Shown one piece after another: positions 56,285-64,000 of a stretch of 64,000 nucleotides of DNA. The stretch is taken from the NCBI GenBank assembly GCA_020064725.1, contig JAGTWJ010000003.1, positions 682,001 through 746,000 on the forward strand. Direction: 5' to 3'. Made by a program: the position numbers and the translations under genes. Within the stretch, counting starts at the first letter, position 1; each line of letters begins with the position of its first letter. The notes under the pieces were generated by a model, which was given only the letters and a program-made list of their open reading frames with translations, did no database searches and was not told the origin of the DNA. This DNA is from Drechslerella dactyloides (lineage: Eukaryota; Ascomycota; Orbiliomycetes; Orbiliales; Orbiliaceae).

Positions 56285-58181
56285 TGACTAAATCTACGTT
56301 GACGTTTCGATAATCATGCGCATGCTGTGGAGATGCAAAAGGTGGCACGTTCTCTCCACTTCAATTCTCTGGCCCATCGTGATGCAAGATTCGAAATCTG
56401 AAGTCGTATAGTGTTTGCGTACGCTACTTTGTTGTTTGGCTTGATTATTGGTAACTGCATAGATCAGTTCGCGTGTCTTGAGCTTTGCCTGAACTCTTCC
56501 GCAGCGTGGCCACGAAGGTATCTACGTCCTTGTCTTTATTGCATAATAGACTAGAAACTTCGAGCGACCCTGACTCCCATCGTAGTAGATCAATGGCAGA
56601 GTGCGGATGTCGTTCGTCAGGCCTTCAAGGGGTAACTAGAATCATGTCAGAATTAGGCCTTGCTGGCGTGTGGATGCGGTTCAGACGTACCAGTTTGTAG
56701 GGTCCAACCTCAGTCTCCCGATTTCCAGGTGCGAGATTGATGGAACTTCCGCAGAATGGTTTGCTAACTTTTTAATCAAAGGGCTCTTATTTCCGTAAAT
56801 ATAATGATTCCGTAGCTCTAATGCGAAGGTGAAGTTATTCCATGATTTTTGAGGGCGTTGCTGATGATCAATGATTCATGGAAATCTTTTGTAGGTTCTT
56901 CCCCATATATCGTTATCTTTGTCGTATTGGATATATATAGACGAGTGGATAGTGGCAAGTACGAAACTTACACTGACAGCGTCGCAAAATGGTTGGTGGT
57001 AAAAGACTGTGATGGTTTAGGAAAGTAGGCAAGCCCTGAGATAAGTGGATGAAGGAGAGAAGTAGAGGACGAGAAGGTGGGAGACGTTGGCCTTTTATAC
57101 CCACTAACACCCAGGGTTCTGAACATACTCTTCCTTATATTTCCCAAGCCTTCCAGTAGCTTTTCATTAGTGCGTGTGTGCAGCACCCCACCATTATTAC
57201 ACCTTTCTTCTCAGCTCGGGCCATTGCCTAATTGCTTACGCTGAGATGGTTCAGATAAGTTAGTCGCCGCTCCCAAGAGCTGTAACAACTCTGCTCTTCT
57301 CGAGCACTCTATGGATACATCTAAACGCAAACAACTTGATCCAATACAAGACGCCAGCAATGGCCACAGATAATCATACTAGACAAGCTATCTCGGCGCT
57401 TGAATCCCTTGTGGTGGCTCAACTGCGAGCGATACGCTTGACATTTCTATGAAATGGCGGATCTATAACAGAGCTGGTTCGTAAACCAATCCTAAAATCA
57501 GTTTCATATTGATCAAGCAATGTTAAACGTTGGCGATTATAGCATTCAATGGTACCGGAGTTTGGTAGGTAGGTCGACTGCAGATAAAGGTCAATTGATC
57601 AAGACCTCACACCGCGAGAGTTGCACCGCGGTTGCAAAACTCATATAAGAGAATGTGAGGAGGTATCGTCACCATATCAAGAAGTTCATATTGTCTACTA
57701 AAACGCACAACCTATACCTCTCCTCACTATATCATAATTATTACAAGCTTGAAATTACCCGGAAAAGAATAAATAATACTTCCGAGAAAAACACTTATGC
57801 GACCATCTCAGTGGATCGTTCTGCACCATTTATGTGGAATTAAAATGGGAATTCGGTTTTGGTTCAAAAAGTCAGAATATAATAGATGCAGAGAACTCTA
57901 GCTCCTATCGAGGCCAGTTGAAATACATATATAAATCTTAACAGTTCTTGGAAACCTCCTCGCCTCAATCGCGATGCTGCCCGTCGTAGGAATTATCGTA
58001 TAATCCACCTCACCCAACACACTAGTGTACTCGGAATAACTGCCACAGCCGTTAAAGCTAATCTACGAGACCTGGATCTCAAGCCGTATAATCAGTCCTA
58101 TAGTTGAATATTAGCATATTCTCTCTAGGATAAAATTGTTTTGGTATGAATCCTTTACCTCCTTGTAACATATATCCTCAT
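56285..58181. other. 1.9-kb AT-rich spacer
   Basis: Frames are short on both strands (56485-56700, 56913-57110, 57655-57843) and none is convincing. No repeat unit or RNA gene was recognised; composition fits decayed intergenic DNA. Confidence 0.4.
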
Positions 58182-58556
58182 TTATTTCTCCAGCTGATCA
58201 ACACGATCTTCAACTCCAGCCTTTTCCATGTATTCACCGGCTTGTTGAAAATCAATTCCAATGCTCTTATTTGCTGATTGGAATATCGCCTTGAAACCTG
58301 GCAAAGCAAGCTCGGTGGCATCCAGCGATGACACGTCTTGCATTTGAGCCATCCACCAGTTTTCAATGTCAAACGGATAATTAACATCGTCAAAGATTTG
58401 ACCGTGACCTAACGCCGTTTTGACATTATCCATGTTTCCGGCCTGTAGGAGGTTAACCCAGGCTTTAACAGCTTCTAGATTGCGGAAGTTGCTGGCATGG
58501 GTTCCGACTACCCATGAAACTTGCTTTCCCGCAAGCTTGAGGAATGCCCGACTCAT
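58182..58556 (-). CDS. Hypothetical protein, possibly truncated
   Basis: 124 residues from ATG at 58556 to TAA at 58182. The composition is protein-like (KAWVNLLQAGNMDNV, YPFDIENWWMAQMQDV, FKAIFQSANKSIGIDFQQAGEYMEKAG). The same frame is open farther upstream without an ATG, so an upstream exon or a lost N-terminus is possible. The C-terminal pattern recalls the end of fungal LaeA-like methyltransferases only weakly, and I do not assign it. A TATATATAAA-like tract lies about 35 bp upstream of the ATG. Confidence 0.4.
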   Translation of the reverse strand: MSRAFLKLAGKQVSWVVGTHASNFRNLEAVKAWVNLLQAGNMDNVKTALGHGQIFDDVNYPFDIENWWMAQMQDVSSLDATELALPGFKAIFQSANKSIGIDFQQAGEYMEKAGVEDRVDQLEK

Positions 58557-59877
58557 ATTTGGTATGGTAATAATAGTAAAGGGTGGTTTATATATAAAGT
58601 CTTTAAATAATCCGAATGAATTATTTTCTACTTGATCGAAAGTATTGAAGTAATGCGCTGCGAGTTGATTGTGGTCGAAAGGGATTCTACAACATGCCCG
58701 AGACCTACATTTATATTCGAGGATGGGTTTGCCAAATGGAAATTCATAACTAACCGTTGAGGTGAACGCGACTACTGGGTTTTCAAAAGTAAATGCACAC
58801 TCTCAACTTCGTGTTCTTGCCACAACTGAAGCCGGCTTAAGCCTTGCCACCGCGCACTGCGGAGTAGCTGAAACCATTGCATTGCGCGTTGCGGAAGAGC
58901 TGGATTTATGAAAGGACGGCACACTGCATTGCATTGGCTGGACGACTAAGAGCGTTTCGGAACCTCAGCATAGCTATTTCCGCGATATGACAGGTGCGGT
59001 TAACTACTAACGACAACGGGAGGCGGCAACTTCGCCGTCCTATCGTACACGTGGTACGTACTAACGGATACCGCCTACTTCGGCCCAGATATCCCTCATA
59101 AGCACATGCATATATACCTTTGGCGGACCGCAATTCAACTTCCCCGATTGGCAGCGCGCTTCGACGTGCAACGGTAGCCCGTAAAAAGTAAATTCTACGG
59201 CTTTAGTTCGAAGTGATTGTCTCTGTTTGCGGGCGTTGGCATTATTATTATCAGCGCTAGCTATCCCTAATTCCTGTTTGCGGTGTTGGGGTTGTGCTAG
59301 CTAGCTCAGGGTAAATATAGACTAGCAACTCTAGAGCTGTATGGGGTCTTTGGCGGGCTTGACGACCAGTCTCCACGATGCGAACAAGGATGGTTTCCGA
59401 TATCAGCTTGAAGCCCACGAAAATCCCACCACAGAGTTGGCAAAGACCTTCATAAACTAAGAAACCGGAGCGAGCAATAGTTATTATAACAGTAAGAACA
59501 ACAAAATAGTACAGCAAATCGATATCGAGACTGGTTCGATTGGTACCGGTTCACGAGTCGACTTAAGACTTAATTTGACATATGTATCTGATTTATCGGC
59601 ATCAGCTTAGCAGAGGATGCGGAATATCTACAAATAATCCTGATCACTAGCTGCATGATTGAGACTTTTATTAACCAGCAGATCAAAGCTTTCATGGAAA
59701 CTAAGTTACATGATCCTAATGAACTTATAGAAGAAAGTACGACTCTCTTCTCTTGCTTTGGGTTTCCCTTTCATTTGAGTCGTGCATTTCTGTTTATTGG
59801 AAATTAGTGAACAACTCTCACTCATCCAGGATACTTTGGTGCACATACATTGTGCAGCATTTGATCACCAAACTACC
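58557..59877. other. 1.3-kb spacer
   Basis: Moderate to AT-rich; the frames at 58906-59133 and 59257-59517 (minus) are short and unconvincing. A related-looking CTGAAGCCGGCTTAAGCC/TTGCGCGTTGCGG stretch near 58830-58900 is GC-richer than its surroundings. Nothing else was identified. Confidence 0.4.
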
Positions 59878-60150
59878 TTAGGCCAGCACTACGAATAGCT
59901 TGCCATCTTTAAATGTCGCCTCAAGGGTTGAATTGGTCGCGTGAGTGACCATGGCTCCAATTGGTAAATCGGTATCATCATTTAACTTCTTGAAATCGAT
60001 GATTGTGCCGGTGATACCTGGTCTCGCCTGGTTTTCATAGCAGGGGATCTGCCAGCCAGGGACACCAGCACCTCGATCAGTCACGAGGACCAGCGTAAAG
60101 TTGTTAATTTTGCTAATCATCGTAACATTGTTCCAGGTGCAAGTCGACAT
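59878..60150 (-). CDS. Small hypothetical protein (90 aa)
   Basis: Complete ATG-to-TAA frame. The protein is hydrophobic-polar alternating and rich in Thr, Val and Gly (ISKINNFTLVLVTDRGAGVPGWQI, GITGTIIDFKKLNDD, IGAMVTHATNSTLEATFKDGKLFVVLA), suggesting a small beta-sandwich. It has no signal peptide and two Cys. The pattern resembles single-domain fungal proteins of unknown function that bind or mimic lectin/aegerolysin-like folds, but I cannot name a family. Promoter: an AT-rich stretch follows upstream on the minus strand. Confidence 0.5.
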   Translation of the reverse strand: MSTCTWNNVTMISKINNFTLVLVTDRGAGVPGWQIPCYENQARPGITGTIIDFKKLNDDTDLPIGAMVTHATNSTLEATFKDGKLFVVLA

Positions 60151-61834
60151 TTTGGTTATAGGTCGGCGGGCAGGTGGTGTTTAGGATTGAAGAAACAAGG
60201 GTTGAAGTTAGAATTTCAGGTATATGGTAGTGCGGTGTGCTGATTGGTATCCGATAATGCAATTAATGTTCTACATTCTACAACTTCAAGATGAATGTTG
60301 CAATCATCTTTAGTTTAAATATCTTTTACAATTTAGACGGAGCTAGAATTGGGGATAAGCTGATCTGCGAAAGGAGTTTACTTTCCAGAAATCCTTCAGC
60401 TCTAAGCCATATACCACTAAAGGCCGTATATCTGAGAGAAGATAAAATAGTGAATTAAGTAAAGTGGCACAAATAAAGGCTACTGACTGGCCGAGATTGC
60501 GCACATCGGAATAGCTGAGGCTCGATCGACAGGGTCGATCTGCAGCTCTATGGGTTCGATTTTTCTTTGCATGCCTGTTCCGCAAACGATCACACGTGTA
60601 CACACGATGTAGTTTATCAAAGCGGAGTCGATATATGCATTGGCCTCAGCTCCTGCATGCGGCCCGTTGTGAGCACATGCATGCCATGCGTGCCGTCCTT
60701 ACAATCCGGGAACTTTGCGTTGGTTTGGCGCTGCATCAACAACTTAGCTGCTTATCTAGTTGGAAATTTTTGCCACGCCGGCTTGCAGTCGAAAAAAATC
60801 TGAAATTCTTATACCAATTGATGGGTTGATTATATATAGAATTGCCTAACACCATGAACTTGCAAAATTCAGCTTCAGCCGTTCCATGGTAGTGGCGATG
60901 AGGCAATTTCCATCGTCCATGAGGGTAAGTTCTCCGTTAAAGACTTAGCTGCAGAAGCAAATAGTTCAGAGATGTTATAGGAAGTACCGAACTTTTGTGT
61001 GCTTCTATGCGACCAAGATTTGGCTTTCTCTGATACATGCATATGTATATGCGTAGTAGCCGAACGATAAATTACCAAATGAAATTGCTCATGTTACCAA
61101 ATATATTACTATCTTTGGAGCGTGCAGATAATATCTACTTAAGCTAAAGCCTCCAGTTTTTACTGACTGACAGACTACTTGCTTCGGACATCTACATGGA
61201 GAAATCTTTGATTGGAACTAACCATTCTATCGCCTCTACGCTCAAATCTAGCTGTATCGAAACTAAAACTCTCTTTGAATCTGATAACCCGAACCAAGCT
61301 CTGTTTTTTCAGGCCAAAGAATATATTCGCAAAATGGCAGACAAGGAGTCTCTTTCGTGAAGATCTCGAGAATGATCGAAACGTCTATGACGCAAGAAGT
61401 GGACGCATTTCAAAGATATGTACTCAACGCATTAAACGCCGGCTCGAGATAAATCCAGTAAAGGGGGGAATGGGGGCGGTTTACGAAACCTTTCTCTTTG
61501 GTGTAAGTTACGCTCAACCTAAGGATCCCGAAAGTATCCAGGCGACTGATCCCTCCCCTAGATCAATGTCTACAGGCTTACAGGACATGGGCAACGTCGA
61601 TAAGGTGCGTTAACTCAGCACGCTCCTAGCAGCCTCGCAACACACAAAATGCAACGGAGACATCATACAGATTATTGTTTTATCGTCAGGAACATACAGC
61701 CATAGAGAACACCAGAACTGCCCGCTGCTCGCAACCAACCAAGACTAAAGTATTATACGGTGACGAGAGAATGAAGAAGCGAAGAAGAATTGCTGCCACC
61801 GCTGCCCAGGACCAGCCCATCCACTACGATCTCC
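60151..61834. other. 1.7-kb spacer
   Basis: AT-rich, with scattered short frames. The plus frame at 61212-61613 starts with TTG and overlaps another short frame (a MTQEVDAFQRYVLNALNAGS-like stretch near 61387-61452), so remnants of a decayed gene are possible. The right end is the 3' UTR of the DUF7053 gene. Confidence 0.4.
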
Positions 61835-63109
61835 TTACGGCATCTCGAACGTGTGCGTCCTCACTGGTTGGGGGTGCGCAGGCCCAAGCGCATCTTTCTT
61901 CGTAGTATCATCTTTCTTTTCATCGCCCTTCGGCTTTTCTACCTTCTTCTCGTCCTCCTTCTTTTTCTCGTCCGAATTGCCACTGGCCGCCGGGAGAACA
62001 TACTCCGAGCTCGCTATCTCCACTGGCTGCATCGTCGGCTGATACCACCCGTTCTGCGGATCCCACGTCTTATTGTCGTACGGTGTCGGAACCGGCGGGC
62101 CATACGCGTAACCGGGATACGGACCGTACCCTGGGGGCGGACCTAGCTGGCCAGGCGGCTGTGAGTGCGAGCCCTGGGAGGACCACGACTGCGTGGACTG
62201 GTACGACATGCGCGGGTCGACCGACGATGGTGCGTTAGAGTAATAGGACAGTCGCGGGTCTGGGCTCGCGAGGGGCCCATGCTGATAGTGCACGTTCGGG
62301 TCCGGATAGGCATACTGGGCATGCGGGTTGTGCGTCGGGTAACCTGGATGTGGATGTGTTGTTGGCGTCGTGAAGGAGTTGCGCGGGTCGCCGCCGTATG
62401 GTGGAACAGCTTCGGACGGTTGCTGCGGCGGCGCGGACGGCGCAGTTGGCATACCGGCGGCGTCGGCCACGATGTTCGTCGCGGGGAACTGGGTCGCGAT
62501 GGCCTTGTCCATCTCCTTGCGCTCTGCGCGGGCGGACATCCGGTCGACGAGGACAGAATGCGCTTTCTTGAGGGTCTTCTTGACGAAGGAGGACAAGATG
62601 AAGTTGCATCGAAGGTCGACGTCTTCGCGGATGTACAAGCCTTCCTTGGGGACTGTGATGCCCAGCTCCATGGGCTCTTTGGGTTCGCCTGTGCGCGCGT
62701 GGTGTTAATGATGCTTTTCATGTGTGCGGGGCTGGTTTATGGTGAGCTATCGCATACCAGGAAGCGAACCCCTCAGGGTCCAGATGCTGCGAATATCGAC
62801 GCCCGCTGGGGCTCGGCAGTGCGTCTGCAGGCCATTCGGGAGGTCGTTGAAGCACGCGGTGTACGAGACGTTGCCAGATGCTATTCCGCCGGGCAGGTAG
62901 TGTACCTTGTCCGTTAGCGAGTACCATACGCAAGTGGCTTCGTCGGCGGAGGCGGTTTCAGGCGCCTTGATCGGATGGCGCTCGATGACGAGCGGATTCA
63001 GATCGATCATGGCCTCATGGTTGTGGAAGAAATCGATGACCGTCTTGCGGCCGATAGTCGCTGGGAGCGGGGTCACCGTTGTGAAGACGTTGCGCTTTGT
63101 CATAGCCAT
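61835..63109 (-). CDS. DUF7053 domain protein
   Basis: Two exons (63109-62758, 62688-61835; 69-bp intron) give 401 aa. The N-terminal ~190 residues form the fungal DUF7053 domain (TKRNVFTTVTPLPATIGR, VIDFFHNHEAMIDLNPLV, VSYTACFNDLPNGLQTH, LYIREDVDLRCN, FVKKTLKKAH). The spliced junction gives GSLPGEPKEPMELG. Residues about 230-345 are a Pro/Tyr/Ser/His-rich low-complexity segment, followed by a Lys/Glu-rich highly charged tail (about 355-390). The domain is START/SRPBCC-like by resemblance to a lipid- or ligand-binding cup, but no ligand is known. The start is the first of two nearby ATG codons (63109). Confidence 0.88.
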
Positions 63110-63738
63110 TGTCGCTTGACGATATCGATATCTCTCGGGCTCCTGAGGCCTCGGTCGTGAGCGTATTTTTTTCTTTTAGAGGGGTAACTAAGTACGTGTG
63201 GTTGATAAAGGGTCCAGTGAGCAGAGATAAAATATATGAATCCTTAAAGACTGCGTCTGGCTGGGAACTAGCTGAATAATCAGGACAATTGTCAGCATGA
63301 ATACTCATCATCCTCCTGGCGCCGCAGGGCGGACTGGGGGACGTCCAAGCGACTCCAACAAAACATTAGGGTGTGCAGGGACTGGCTTGTCAGATACCAG
63401 GGAATCTCACCTGCCTGAATGCACAACAGCCTCACTAATTTCGACGTTTCAGGTTGGCTGAAAGTGTGTGTGGGTATACGGGGACGATAGGGTGGAGGTG
63501 TGGATGCCAACTCTTTATACGAAGGCTTGTCAAATAAGTAACGCTACATTAATTTTGGTGAAACCGCTCATTATTTTGTGTGTGGGGCCCGGGGCCATGC
63601 CCGGTGTATGCACAAAAGCAATTATAATACTAATAGCAATGTCAGCTTCTCCAATTGCTAGCAGATACTAGCAGATTTACTCCTCTTCTCCTTTATCAAT
63701 ATCTATAGCTACTATTATTCTATATATATATATACAAT
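63110..63738. other. Spacer, DUF7053 promoter and probable transposon 5' part
   Basis: The GC-rich stretch at about 63580-63603 (GTGGGGCCCGGGGCC) stands out in AT-rich sequence and may be the end of the transposon whose coding part starts at 63739. The TATATA tract at 63720-63734 is next to that start. Confidence 0.35.
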
Positions 63739-64000
63739 ATGCCTCCTCAGGCTGAAGATACCACCAGCAATCACTATTCAATACTATATCAATGTATCCA
63801 GATACTTATCTTGCTAGGTGCCGGCGGTAAGTAGGCTGATGTAGCTGCAAGATTTAGGGTTTCTAGGAGTGTAGTTGCCAGGCTGCTGCGCAAGGCCAAA
63901 GACTGTGGCTATAATCCCCAGGATTATATGTCCCTGACTATGGAGCATGTTGTTGATGAGTAGAGGGCTGGTAGGCTAAAGAAGGTTACCTAGGTTAAAG
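63739..64000 (+). pseudogene. Tc1/mariner-like transposase, N-terminal part, inactivated (runs off the window)
   Basis: From ATG 63739 the frame reads as a transposase N-terminal helix-turn-helix region (LILLGAGGK...ADVAARFRVSRSVVARLLRKAKDCGYNP) followed by a segment ending HVVDE...RAGRLKKVT, which resembles the VxDxxRSGRPKK(V/L)T stretch of Tc1-type transposases. TAG stops at 63832-63834, 63961-63963 and 63991-63993 are all in the same frame. Each could come from CAG by C-to-T change in a CpA context, as in repeat-induced point mutation. The rest of the element lies beyond the window. Confidence 0.6.

Noticed and set aside
61212..61613. 133-codon plus frame
   Set aside because: Starts with TTG and overlaps other short frames; no motif.
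1..64000. CRISPR arrays, operons, ribosome binding sites, rRNA and tRNA genes
   Set aside because: The window is a eukaryotic nuclear sequence with introns; no regularly spaced repeats, rRNA sequence, or convincing tRNA A/B-box pairs were seen by eye.

Overview
The window comes from a filamentous ascomycete (Pezizomycotina). The evidence is short GT-AG introns (about 54-114 bp, one of 286 bp) with CTRAY-like branch sites, GC-rich coding exons in AT-richer spacers, and fungal families such as Pan1, Set1, annexin with a Pro/Gln/Tyr-rich head, NUP purine nucleoside permease, DUF7053 and tannase/feruloyl esterase. The class cannot be resolved by eye. All exon borders below were joined by reading frame and splice signals, not by transcripts.

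Region 1 (1-16 kb) is a housekeeping core. It holds the tail of an unknown gene, PAN1 (endocytic actin scaffold, minus), the divergent bifunctional purine enzyme ADE17/ATIC (plus), and the histone H3K4 methyltransferase SET1 (plus), with a 3-kb spacer before SET1. Region 2 (16-35 kb) has widely spaced genes: a secreted tannase/feruloyl esterase, a very small secreted protein, a secreted M20 carboxypeptidase, a HAD-like phosphatase and an F-box protein. Long spacers here carry simple repeats and nothing recognisable as coding.

Region 3 (37-45 kb) is accessory. It holds a multi-exon protein that joins a PD-(D/E)XK nuclease-like domain to a kinase-like domain, an AT-rich tract with a candidate MITE and a perfect 18-bp palindrome, and a secreted NUP nucleoside permease. 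Region 4 (45-52 kb) is again housekeeping: annexin and an ABC-F ATPase are divergent, and ABC-F converges on MYG1. Region 5 (52-64 kb) is gene-poor and AT-rich. It has two broken copies of one unknown gene, several small unknown ORFs, one DUF7053 gene, and at the right edge the start of a Tc1/mariner-like transposase with three in-frame TAG codons, as repeat-induced point mutation would leave.

No gene cluster or pathway ties the window together. The most unusual item is the nuclease-kinase fusion at 38.2-40.2 kb, beside transposon remnants. Its architecture recalls the Crinkler-type/REase-kinase proteins of eukaryotes, which are thought to act in conflict or immunity; that link is inference.
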